A stretch of 64,000 bases of DNA from assembly GCF_002042965.1 (NCBI RefSeq), contig NZ_MZNT01000002.1, forward strand, positions 706,217 to 770,216, written 5' to 3'. The notes below the pieces were generated by a model. It was not told the DNA's origin, searched no databases, and was given only the letters and a program-made list of their open reading frames with translations. A program made the translations under genes and the position numbers. Of the stretch, positions 24,935 to 32,891 are shown one piece after another (position 1 is the first letter of the stretch; every line of letters starts with the position of its first letter). The DNA comes from Paenibacillus sp. 32352. Lineage in GTDB: Bacteria; Bacillota; Bacilli; Paenibacillales; NBRC-103111.

Positions 24935-24994
24935 CCCCCCACAAAATACCTGAATCCGCCTCGGAGCTATGGCTTTGTTTTGTAGGGGGGGGGG
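24935..24994 (+). repeat. long hairpin ending in a G10 tract
   Basis: C6-ACAAAA at 24935-24946 can pair with TTTTG-TA-G6 at 24978-24990 with one bulged base, and the right arm ends in ten consecutive G residues (24985-24994). It lies between the Nudix gene and the RHH-ankyrin gene. It may stop transcription although it lacks a T-run. The G10 tract is a likely slippage site. Confidence 0.65.
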
Positions 24995-25087
24995 TATGAA
25001 TCAGGAAATTTTCACCGAAATTTAAATCCGAGTAAAACAATCCGAAAAAAAGGATAGCTTTTTCACAATACCTATGTTATTGTAGTT

Positions 25088-25105
25088 TTGTAATTCCTAT
25101 TACAA
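25088..25105. promoter_or_regulatory. inverted repeat overlapping the leader of the RHH-ankyrin gene
   Basis: TTGTAAT-TCCT-ATTACAA is a perfect 7-bp inverted repeat with a four-base spacer, ending six bases before the AGGAG ribosome site of the RHH-ankyrin gene. Position and symmetry suit an autoregulatory operator for a dimeric ribbon-helix-helix protein (inference). Confidence 0.55.
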
Positions 25106-25122
25106 CTTTACAGGAGCTGTAC

Positions 25123-25980
25123 ATGCCAAAGAAAAAAAATAGCGTTGTGCTTTCCATCCGCTTAGATGAGCAGGCTATCCAGGCTGTCGATCTACTCGTT
25201 GAATCCGGACTGGAAACCAATCGTTCAAGAGCGGTCTCGCATCTTGTATCCAAGGGCATTCAAGCCTCGGAAGAGCTGCTCAAGAAGGCTCAGGTTCTTG
25301 CGGATCATGTACATCAGCTTAGAAACGAGATGCTCGAGGCTGTCACGCATAATAATCTCAAGAAGGTGACAGAGCTTATCGGGAAAGATTCCTCCCTAGT
25401 CAATGCAAGCAACAGCAAGGGAGAGACAGCCGTGCTTATCGCAACCTACATGCGTGCTAACGACATTAAGGAGCTGCTGATCAATCACGGTGCCGAGCTG
25501 AATATTTTTGAGGCGGCGGCAGTCGGGAACACGACACGAGTGAAGAAGCTGCTGCAGCAAGCTCCGGAGTTGATTTCGGCCTACGGGCCGGACGGGTTTC
25601 AGCCGCTTTCGATGGCGGCGCATTTCGGCAATACCGAGACAGTGAAGCTGCTGCTTGATCTCGGGGCGGATGTAAACGCAAGAAGCAAGGACGGCAGCCT
25701 GAACAATATGGCGATCCATGCAGCTATCATGGGGAATTATGAGCATATTATCCAAATGCTGATCCAGTATGGCGCTGATGTTCATGCCAAATGTGAAGGC
25801 AGCTTACGTTCAGGTTACACGGTGCTGCATGTTGCTGCTTATTTCGGACGTGATTCTCTTGTTAAGCTGTTTTTGGAGTATGGGGTTGACCCGACAATGA
25901 AGAATGCGGATGGCGAGACAGCACATCAAATCGCAGTACATAAAGGGCATCTGCTCACCGCAGCGCTCTTGGGGCCTTAA
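25123..25980 (+). CDS. ribbon-helix-helix DNA-binding domain fused to ankyrin repeats
   Basis: A 285-residue fusion. Residues 1-45 (KKNSVVLSIRLDEQAIQAVDLLVESGLETNRSRAVSHLV) read as a CopG/MetJ-type ribbon-helix-helix: a short strand followed by two helices. A helical linker (about 46-70) leads to about five ankyrin repeats (for example GFQPLSMAAHFGNTETVKLLLDLGADVNA and GYTVLHVAAYFGRDSLVKLFLEYGVDP). It could be a DNA-binding protein whose activity is set by a partner bound to the ankyrin part. CAGGAG precedes the ATG. It ends before a very strong terminator. The fusion is unusual and its role is not known. Confidence 0.85.
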   Translation: MPKKKNSVVLSIRLDEQAIQAVDLLVESGLETNRSRAVSHLVSKGIQASEELLKKAQVLADHVHQLRNEMLEAVTHNNLKKVTELIGKDSSLVNASNSKGETAVLIATYMRANDIKELLINHGAELNIFEAAAVGNTTRVKKLLQQAPELISAYGPDGFQPLSMAAHFGNTETVKLLLDLGADVNARSKDGSLNNMAIHAAIMGNYEHIIQMLIQYGADVHAKCEGSLRSGYTVLHVAAYFGRDSLVKLFLEYGVDPTMKNADGETAHQIAVHKGHLLTAALLGP

Positions 25981-26062
25981 GGGTCAAAGCAAGTAAGCCG
26001 GAGGACTTTTTTGCCATTAATCCCACTTATATGATGGGAATAATATAGATTTTATCTACCGG

Positions 26063-26113
26063 ACAGCCGGAGAGACACTTGTTGGTTCAGTGTGTCTTTC
26101 TGGCTGTTTTTTA
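26063..26113 (+). terminator. strong terminator after the RHH-ankyrin gene
   Basis: A 16-bp stem (26063-26078 with 26092-26107, two G-T pairs) with a 13-base loop is followed by TTTTTTATTTT. It isolates the RHH-ankyrin gene from the next operon; it also sits directly ahead of that operon's first ribosome site, so some read-through control of the operon is possible. Confidence 0.88.
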
Positions 26114-26136
26114 TTTTGGGAATGGGGGAGTTTTCG

Positions 26137-27123
26137 ATGCAGTACAGGAAATTAGGGAGAACCGGGTTGAAGGTTTCCGAGATCAGTCTCGGAACCATGG
26201 CCTTCGGCAGGTGGATCGATGAGAGGTCCTCGGCTGCCGTGCTGGATCAGGCGCTGGATGCAGGAATCAATGTCATTGACACAGCAGATGTTTATGGAAG
26301 AGGAATGGACCTGGGAGACCCGAGCTTGTCGGGAGAATCGGAGGCGATTCTTGGCAATCTTTTGAAAGGACGGCGTCACGATACGATCTTGGCGACCAAG
26401 GTAAAGGCACCCGTAGGGAAGGGAATCAATGATTCCGGGCTTAGCCGGTACCATATTTATAGAGCGTTGGAGAACAGCTTGCGCAGGCTCCAAACCGATT
26501 ATATCGATCTATATCAGGTGCATGGATTCGATCCGGAAACCCCATTGGAAGAAACACTTGGAGCGCTGGATGATCTGGTTAAGGAGGGGAAGATACGGTA
26601 CATCGGCTGCTCCAACTTTGCAGCTTGGCAGTTGGCCAAGGCTCATGGCATCAGCGCGCTCCATAAGTGGAACCGCTTCGAGAGCATTCAGCCCGAATAC
26701 AGCTTGATCACGAGGGACATTGAGCAGGAGCTCGTACCGTATGTCCAGTCGGACAACGTCGGAGTTATCGTGTACAGTCCGCTTGGTCGCGGGATCTTGA
26801 CCGGCAAATACCGCAAGGGCGAAGAGCCTGCGGCCGGAAGCCGATTGGCGGCGGGAGAGAAGAGATTAGAGCTTCTGCTTAGCCACAATCCCGCATATGA
26901 GCTGGTAGAAGAGATTCGGCCATTGGCGGAAGCCAGAGGATGGACCTTGGCGCAATTTGCCCTATCCTGGGTACTCAGCCATTCCTATATCACCTCCGCT
27001 ATTCTGGGCGCCTCCAAACCGGAGCATATTACGGACGCGATCAAATATGCCGACCAGAGACTAACTCAGGAAGAATTGAATCATATTGACGAGATTTCTC
27101 GCAAATTAAAACACATTCGATAA
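26137..27123 (+). CDS. aldo/keto reductase
   Basis: A 328-residue (alpha/beta)8 oxidoreductase. MQYRKLGRTGLKVSEISLGTM is the standard N-terminus; the catalytic tetrad is visible as D49 and Y53 in DTADVYG, Lys in ILATKVK and His in YQVHGFD. The NADPH site is in GVIVYSPLGRGILTGKY and AILGASKPEHI. ATG 26137 follows a GGGGGAG site; starts upstream lie inside the terminator. It heads an operon with a flavin monooxygenase, an SsuABC-like importer and a rhodanese, so it may reduce an aldehyde left after removal of sulfur from an organosulfur compound (inference). Confidence 0.88.
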   Translation: MQYRKLGRTGLKVSEISLGTMAFGRWIDERSSAAVLDQALDAGINVIDTADVYGRGMDLGDPSLSGESEAILGNLLKGRRHDTILATKVKAPVGKGINDSGLSRYHIYRALENSLRRLQTDYIDLYQVHGFDPETPLEETLGALDDLVKEGKIRYIGCSNFAAWQLAKAHGISALHKWNRFESIQPEYSLITRDIEQELVPYVQSDNVGVIVYSPLGRGILTGKYRKGEEPAAGSRLAAGEKRLELLLSHNPAYELVEEIRPLAEARGWTLAQFALSWVLSHSYITSAILGASKPEHITDAIKYADQRLTQEELNHIDEISRKLKHIR

Positions 27124-27139
27124 AAAGGGGATGTCATCC

Positions 27140-28504
27140 ATGACACAGCAAACGAATCGCAAGCTTCATTTGGGCTTATTTCTTTTTTCTACAGGCTATC
27201 ATCCGGCCGGTTGGCGGCTGCCTGAGGCGGTTGCGGATGGTGCCTTCGATCCTAAGTTTTTGCAATATGTCGCCAAGCGGTTGGAGGAAGCGAAGTTCGA
27301 CTTTTTCTTCCTGGGAGATGCTCTTGCCACTAGCGCCGATATGCAGTATCAATTCCCGTCCCAGATGGTTCGGATGGAGCCCTTCACGATGATCGCCCAT
27401 TTGACTGCAGTGACGGAAAAGATCGGTTTGATCGTAACGGCGAACACGACCTATGCGGAGCCTTACCACATTGCCCGTCAAACCGCTTCACTAGATCATC
27501 TGAGCGGAGGCCGTGTCGCCTGGAATGTTGTGACGGGCGCTGATGTCAGAGCAGCGTTGAACTTCAGCAGAGACAAGCACTGGGATAATGCCAAACGGTA
27601 TGACTACGCGGACGAATTCGTTCAGCTTGTCAAGGATTTATGGGATACCTGGGAAGATGATGCGTTCGTAAGAAACAAGGAAACCGGCGTCTATGTCGAT
27701 GAGAGCAAGGTCCATGCGCTTCATCATAAAGGCGAACATTTCTCTGTGGCGGGTCCTCTGAATGTTGCACGGCCTCCGCAAGGGCAAATTCCACTGCTGT
27801 CTGCAGGAACCTCGGAGAGAAGCCAGGAGCTGGGAGCACGCTTCTCCAACGTTATCTTTACAGGGCAAATCTTGATCGAGGAAGCGCGTAAATTTTATGC
27901 AAGCGTCAAAAGCAAGCTAGCCAAGTACGGTCGTTCGAAGGATGAGCTGTTCATCATGCCTGGACTCGTTCCGTTGGTAGGGCGCACCAAGGAAGAGGCG
28001 CATGCCAAATATCGCGAGCTCAGCTCCTTGATTGTCACTGACTTTAATCTATCTGCATTGTCTGCCCGAATCGGAATTGATTTAACAGGCTACCCGTTAG
28101 ATGGACCGCTGCCCGATCTGTCGCTTTCCACTTTAAACGACAACAGTGCCGAGTTGCTCGTCCGACTAGCGCAAAATGCAGCCGGCCACGACGATATCAC
28201 GTTGAGAGAGCTGTTCTACTACTTTGCTGCCGTAGTCAGAGGGCATCTGCTTGTCGTCGGAAGTCCAGAGGAAATTGCGGATGAGATTGAACGCTGGTTC
28301 GTTAACGAAGCTGCGGACGGCTTCAACTTATGCTCTCCTTACATGCCTGGGGGATTGGATTTGTTCATCGACCTCGTCGTTCCGGAGCTTCAAAAACGCG
28401 GTTTATTCCGTACGGAATACGAAGGAAGCACGTTCCGGGAGCATTTCGGCCTTCCGCGTCCCGAGAACCGGCTGGCGAAGAAAGATGCCGTCCTGAAAAA
28501 GTAA
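27140..28504 (+). CDS. LLM class flavin-dependent monooxygenase, NtaA/SnaA/DszA family
   Basis: A 454-residue bacterial luciferase-like protein. KLHLGLFLFSTGYHPAGWRLP, FFFLGD, TYAEPYHIARQTASLDHLSGGRVAWNVVTG and ERSQELGARFSNVIFTG are hallmarks of the NtaA/SnaA/DszA branch of FMNH2-dependent monooxygenases. Members oxidise nitrilotriacetate, dibenzothiophene sulfone, dimethyl sulfide or related compounds. ATG 27140 is nine bases after AAGGGG; the ATG at 27131 is too close. Its place before an SsuABC-like transporter suggests oxidative cleavage of an imported organosulfur compound. The reductase that supplies FMNH2 is not in the operon. Confidence 0.88.
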   Translation: MTQQTNRKLHLGLFLFSTGYHPAGWRLPEAVADGAFDPKFLQYVAKRLEEAKFDFFFLGDALATSADMQYQFPSQMVRMEPFTMIAHLTAVTEKIGLIVTANTTYAEPYHIARQTASLDHLSGGRVAWNVVTGADVRAALNFSRDKHWDNAKRYDYADEFVQLVKDLWDTWEDDAFVRNKETGVYVDESKVHALHHKGEHFSVAGPLNVARPPQGQIPLLSAGTSERSQELGARFSNVIFTGQILIEEARKFYASVKSKLAKYGRSKDELFIMPGLVPLVGRTKEEAHAKYRELSSLIVTDFNLSALSARIGIDLTGYPLDGPLPDLSLSTLNDNSAELLVRLAQNAAGHDDITLRELFYYFAAVVRGHLLVVGSPEEIADEIERWFVNEAADGFNLCSPYMPGGLDLFIDLVVPELQKRGLFRTEYEGSTFREHFGLPRPENRLAKKDAVLKK

Positions 28505-28544
28505 TTTGCACACAACAGAGCAGCTGAGGAAGCGAGGGAAACGT

Positions 28545-29324
28545 ATGGGCGGCAGCAAATCCTTATTGGCTAACTGGCGGATTATCATCGCTCAGATCCT
28601 ATTTTTACTGCTGGGGCTTGGTCTTATCGAGTATATCGTACGGGCGGAAATCGTCGGACCTCTGTATTTATCCAAGCCTACACAGGTAATCGACGAAATC
28701 ATTGGCTTGTTTACGAACGGCATTATTTTTCATCACCTATTCGTAACGCTCGGGGAGTTTGCGGCAGGCTATGTGCTCTCCGCTGCGGCGGGGATAGGAA
28801 CGGGCTTGTTCCTGGTGCTGGTCCCAAGGGCGGAATCGTTCTTTCGCCCGTTCCTGTCCGCACTGCTGGCGGTCCCGAAGGTGACCGTCATTCCGCTCTT
28901 GATGCTGTGGCTTGGCATCGGGTTGTCACATAAGGTTGCCATTGTGTTCCTGTTCTGCTTCTTTACCATCGCCTTTAATACGATTACAGGAATCAAGCAG
29001 ACGGCGGACAATCATTTGAAGGTGGCAAGGGTCTTTGAGGCTACCAAATTCCAGACGATTACGAAGGTGATACTGCCCTCTGCAGCATCAACGATATTCG
29101 TCTCGTTACGAGTATCGGCTGCTACCGGTCTGGTAGGGGCATTATTCGGCGAAATGATCGCATCCAAGGATGGCCTTGGCAACCTGCTGGTCCAAGCGAC
29201 GTCCACATACGATACGGCCAAAGCTTTCGCGATCATTACTGTCGTCACGATCGTATCGGTCCTTATTATTGCAATTATTGATCTGCTGGAAAAAAGAGTC
29301 GTTCTGAAATGGAAATCTTACTAA
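28545..29324 (+). CDS. ABC importer permease, SsuC/TauC-like
   Basis: A 259-residue permease with about six spans and the EAA-type loop ATKFQTITKVILPSAASTIFVSLR, typical of nitrate/sulfonate/taurine importers. The ATG at 28545 follows GAGGGA; a start at 28506 lacks a site. It is the membrane part of the importer formed with the lipoprotein and ATPase encoded next. Confidence 0.87.
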   Translation: MGGSKSLLANWRIIIAQILFLLLGLGLIEYIVRAEIVGPLYLSKPTQVIDEIIGLFTNGIIFHHLFVTLGEFAAGYVLSAAAGIGTGLFLVLVPRAESFFRPFLSALLAVPKVTVIPLLMLWLGIGLSHKVAIVFLFCFFTIAFNTITGIKQTADNHLKVARVFEATKFQTITKVILPSAASTIFVSLRVSAATGLVGALFGEMIASKDGLGNLLVQATSTYDTAKAFAIITVVTIVSVLIIAIIDLLEKRVVLKWKSY

Positions 29325-29358
29325 AATGCTTGGCATTCACATAGAGGGAGAGAGAAGA

Positions 29359-30366
29359 ATGAAAAAAACATCATGGCGGGGAGTAGGAATTCTGACAATA
29401 GCAATGGTGATGGTGCTTACCGCCTGCTCCACTGGCGCCAAAGGCGGACAGGAATCCAAGAGCTCTGCAACATCGTCTTCCGAAGGAGCGCAGCAGCTTC
29501 AAAAAGTTCGCTACGCGGCGTTCAATGGCGTTAGCGGCCTGGCCGTCAATTTCGGCGCCGAGAAAGGATTTTTCAAGGAAGAAGGGCTGGATGTCGAGTT
29601 CGTAACGACACAAAATCCGATTGAAAGCTTGACCAGCAAAGATGTGGATATTGCAGACGTTGCAACCACAACGGCGATCATTGCTGCGGGAAAAGGAGCC
29701 CCGATCAAAATCGTGTCCTCCATGTTCCGTACGAAAGGGCCGTTTTATCTGGTAGCTGCGCCCGGTATCAATAGTGTAGAAGAATTGAAGGGGAAAAAGG
29801 TCGGAGCAGCCGCCTTTGGCAGTGGATTGGACGTCTATACTCAAGTCATTCTTAAAAAGCATGGCTTAAGCAAAACGGATGTAACCTACTTGGCTAATGG
29901 TGCGAACGAAGCGGCTTATGCCAGTCTTACTTCAGGGCAAGTCGATGCAACCATTATTCATGAGCCATTTGCTTCCCTTGTCGAAGTAAACGGAAAAGGA
30001 AAGATATTAGCGAAGGGGTGGGATTATCTGCCTACCTTCCACACCGGGGTTCTGGCTTCGAGCAACGAGGTGATAGCCAAGAAGCCTGAGCTGATCGAGA
30101 AGCTGCTTCGAGCCTATTTCAAATCGCAGGAATATGCGAAGAGTCATCCGGATGAGTACAAGACTTATTTCTTATCCAAGATCAAGATAGATCCGGCAGC
30201 AGTAGACAAAGCCTTCGAGCGGGAAAAAGTTCTGTGGGAAAATACCCCTGACGTAGATAAAAAGGCGCTGCAGGATACGCAGCAGGTTCAACTGGAGCTC
30301 GGGCTGCAGGACAAAATTTATGATGTAGACAAAATCATTGATTTGCGGTTCATCCCCAAGAAGTAA
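29359..30366 (+). CDS. ABC importer substrate-binding lipoprotein, SsuA/NMT1-like
   Basis: A 335-residue lipoprotein: basic N-terminus, hydrophobic segment, and lipobox LTAC with Cys 23, then a Ser-rich linker. The mature domain (QKVRYAAFNGVSGLAVNFGAEKGFFKEEGLDVEFV, GAAAFGSGLDVYTQVILKKHGLS, DATIIHEPFASL) is the NMT1/THI5-like fold used by sulfonate, nitrate and pyrimidine importers. ATG 29359 follows GAGAGAAG. Ligand: probably a sulfonate or other organosulfur compound, from its neighbours. Confidence 0.87.
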   Translation: MKKTSWRGVGILTIAMVMVLTACSTGAKGGQESKSSATSSSEGAQQLQKVRYAAFNGVSGLAVNFGAEKGFFKEEGLDVEFVTTQNPIESLTSKDVDIADVATTTAIIAAGKGAPIKIVSSMFRTKGPFYLVAAPGINSVEELKGKKVGAAAFGSGLDVYTQVILKKHGLSKTDVTYLANGANEAAYASLTSGQVDATIIHEPFASLVEVNGKGKILAKGWDYLPTFHTGVLASSNEVIAKKPELIEKLLRAYFKSQEYAKSHPDEYKTYFLSKIKIDPAAVDKAFEREKVLWENTPDVDKKALQDTQQVQLELGLQDKIYDVDKIIDLRFIPKK

Positions 30367-30387
30367 CTAGAAAGACGAGGTGTAAGT

Positions 30388-31161
30388 ATGGCCGGGTTTA
30401 CGCTTCAAGCGGTTTCTAGAAGATATGGTGGCTCGAGTCCCACCCTGACCCTATCGGACATTAATCTTACCATTAAGGATGGAGAATTTATCAGCATTCT
30501 CGGCCCGAGCGGCTGCGGCAAGAGCACTCTGCTTGAGATATTAGCCGGTCTTCAGCTTCCCACATCAGGGGAAGTGCTGCTGGATGGCAAGAAGCTGCGC
30601 GGACCCGGGATCGAGCGAGGTGTTGTATTCCAGGACCCGTCCCTATATCCTTGGAGAACGATCTCCCAGAATGTCGGAATCGGGCTGGAGCTTCGCAAAA
30701 TACCCAAATCGGAAAGAAAGGACATCGTCCAATACTATTTGAACATGGTCGGTCTGCAGGGCTTTGAGCATAAATATCCCCATCAATTGTCCGGGGGGAT
30801 GAAGCAGAGAGCGGGTATAGCCCGTGCTCTGGCGAACAGCCCGGAAGTACTGCTGATGGATGAGCCGTTCGGCGCCGTTGACCATTTGACCCGGCTGCAG
30901 CTGCAGGACGATCTGTTGAATATTTGGGAAAAAGAGAAAAAAACGGTGTGCTTTGTTACGCACGATGTATCCGAGGCAGTATTTTTGGGGGATCGGGTTG
31001 TTCTCTTATCTCCAAGACCTGGCAAAATACAGAAAATATTTGACATCCCTTATCCGAGACCCCGAAAACGGGACGACGTGCAGCTGCTGAAGGTCCAAAA
31101 TGATATTTATGCGGCAATCCATCAAGTAAAAACGCAGGAAGATCTCGAATTTGTAATATAA
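30388..31161 (+). CDS. ABC importer ATPase, SsuB/TauB-like
   Basis: A 257-residue ATPase: Walker A GPSGCGKST, Q-loop FQDPSLYPW, signature LSGGMKQR, Walker B VLLMDEPFGAVD and H-loop VTHDVSEA. The sequence is typical of the nitrate/sulfonate/taurine class. A GACGAGGTG ribosome site precedes the ATG. It completes the importer with the permease and lipoprotein upstream. Confidence 0.9.
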   Translation: MAGFTLQAVSRRYGGSSPTLTLSDINLTIKDGEFISILGPSGCGKSTLLEILAGLQLPTSGEVLLDGKKLRGPGIERGVVFQDPSLYPWRTISQNVGIGLELRKIPKSERKDIVQYYLNMVGLQGFEHKYPHQLSGGMKQRAGIARALANSPEVLLMDEPFGAVDHLTRLQLQDDLLNIWEKEKKTVCFVTHDVSEAVFLGDRVVLLSPRPGKIQKIFDIPYPRPRKRDDVQLLKVQNDIYAAIHQVKTQEDLEFVI

Positions 31162-31190
31162 ACCAAATTGTGGAAGGGAGTACTGATCCC

Positions 31191-32036
31191 ATGTCTAACT
31201 CAGTAATAGTTGGAATTGAATGGCTGCAGACTCGTCTCAAAGAAGGAAATGTAGTCATTGCGGATGTACGCTTTAACCCCAAAGAAGCGCAGTATGGCAA
31301 ACAAGCTTATGAGGCCGGACATCTGCCGGGGGCTGTGTTCGTCGACTTTAAAGCGGATCTGACGGATCCTGCAGGCGAGCATGGGGGGCGGAGCCCGCTT
31401 CCGTCACCTGAACGGCTTGCCAAGCACTTTGGCTCTCTAGGGATCGATACCTCCACTACGGTAGTCGTTTACGAGGATGTGAACGGGCCGGCGGCTTCAC
31501 GCTTGTGGTGGGTACTCCAATATATTGGAGTCGAGGATGTGCGTATATTAGACGGGGGCTTCCAAGCATGGGCGGAGGCAGGACTACCCGTCAGTACAGA
31601 GAAACCGCTGTCTGAGGCACGCGTGTTGATCCCGGCCGTTAAGGAAGATTGGATCGTAGATGTCCATACTGTGAAGGCGGTTGTCCAAGGGGAAAAGAAC
31701 GCCAGGCTGATCGACTCCCGGGACCGGAACCAGTACCTGGGTATAGAATCGCCGTTCGACCCGGTAGCGGGTCATATTCCAGGAGCGTTGAATTACTTTT
31801 GGAAGGATGGGCTTGAAGCAAGGGGGACCTGGAAATCGTCTGAAGAACTGGGTCAGCGCTTCAGCGAATTATCCAAGGAGGAGGAGCTTATCGTTTATTG
31901 CGGCTCCGGTATATCGGCAACGCCGAATGTGTTGGCATTGAAGGAGGCCGGGTTCAGGAACGTCCGGCTGTATCCGGGCAGCTGGTCGGATTGGATCAGT
32001 TATAAAGACAATCCGATTGCGACAGGAGACGAATAA
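31191..32036 (+). CDS. two-domain rhodanese sulfurtransferase
   Basis: A 281-residue protein with two rhodanese modules. The N-terminal one (IADVRFNPKEAQYGKQAYEAGHLPGAVFVD) is inactive-like; the C-terminal one has the active Cys in IVYCGSGISATPNVLAL, a six-residue loop as in thiosulfate or 3-mercaptopyruvate sulfurtransferases. ATG 31191 follows AGGGAG; a GTG at 31170 has no site. It ends the putative organosulfur operon and may handle sulfite- or sulfane-derived sulfur. Confidence 0.88.
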   Translation: MSNSVIVGIEWLQTRLKEGNVVIADVRFNPKEAQYGKQAYEAGHLPGAVFVDFKADLTDPAGEHGGRSPLPSPERLAKHFGSLGIDTSTTVVVYEDVNGPAASRLWWVLQYIGVEDVRILDGGFQAWAEAGLPVSTEKPLSEARVLIPAVKEDWIVDVHTVKAVVQGEKNARLIDSRDRNQYLGIESPFDPVAGHIPGALNYFWKDGLEARGTWKSSEELGQRFSELSKEEELIVYCGSGISATPNVLALKEAGFRNVRLYPGSWSDWISYKDNPIATGDE

Positions 32037-32054
32037 CATTACTTTATAAGAGAG

Positions 32055-32098
32055 AAGCTGCGGTTAACTGCTGCGAGGCAGTGGCTGCGGCTTTTTTT
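32055..32098 (+). terminator. terminator of the organosulfur operon
   Basis: A long imperfect stem with AAGCTGCGG and its partner CTGCGGCTT (G-T pairs included), an inner CTGC/GCAG stem, then seven T residues at 32092-32098. Confidence 0.8.
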
Positions 32099-32285
32099 AC
32101 ATTGACGGGTTGAGTTCGTTCGATTAGGGACTCCCCGCAAAGTATCTGACCAGCTTTGAAGCCAGTGTCCCACTTTATGAATTTATTTTGCCTATCAGCG
32201 GTAAGGCTATCCTGGTTCCAACCTTACCGGTATTATAGTATGATAGAAAGCAAAGTTTACTTTCATAAAGATAGGGGAAACGTAA

Positions 32286-32693
32286 ATGAATAAATTCCAT
32301 ACCTTTGAGGATGCGGAGAGTTTGGCTGGCAAAGGCATTAGTGCCATTATGGACGGCTCCCTGGTATCCGATGAAGCCAAGCTGTTCATGAGCCCGGAGG
32401 ATACGATAACGAACCAGGCCCGTATTCGGATTTATACAGAGGATGGGCGCGGCCATTCCGACCACTATGTTCTGGAGTGCAGGTCCCATACAGGAACTAC
32501 TGGAACTTATCTTTTATGCATTTTGATAGGAAACGGTACTAGCTTCATGAACTATTCTGCAGATGACATGCTTTCCTTCCGTGACGAGTGTGACGCGAAC
32601 GATATTGCATTTCAACGGGACCAGCCGGTGCTTTGTTATTCTTACCGGGGAATCGCAGTTGTCGGCCAAGAGACTGTGGCTGCAGCCTTTTGA
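32286..32693 (+). CDS. hypothetical 135-residue protein
   Basis: I do not recognise this protein. It starts at an ATG with AGGGGAAA in front and a possible -10 box TATGAT about 45 bases upstream, and it has normal codon use. It is soluble, acidic and without repeats or signal sequence; DGSLVSDEAKLFMSPEDTITNQARIRIYTEDGRG and the LLCILIGNGTSFMNYSADDML part suggest a small alpha/beta domain. It lies alone between the organosulfur operon and an MFS exporter gene. Function is unknown. Confidence 0.6.
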   Translation: MNKFHTFEDAESLAGKGISAIMDGSLVSDEAKLFMSPEDTITNQARIRIYTEDGRGHSDHYVLECRSHTGTTGTYLLCILIGNGTSFMNYSADDMLSFRDECDANDIAFQRDQPVLCYSYRGIAVVGQETVAAAF

Positions 32694-32891
32694 ATAAACT
32701 ACAATCCTCCATAACATTATGGGGGATATTTTTATTCCCGGCTATTCGATCTAGGTTGGTGAAAGCTATGTTTTTCATATTTTTCATATGGGCGATTCCA
32801 TGATAGAATACTTCTTGCTGACTATGGGACGGGGAGAGGGGCTTCCTGGTCGGTCAGCCGTTCAGCTGTACTAGAAAAAGGAGAATACATC

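Noticed and set aside
26000..26136. SAM or cysteine-type riboswitch ahead of the organosulfur operon
   Set aside because: Only the long terminator hairpin is present; there is no conserved aptamer core upstream of it.
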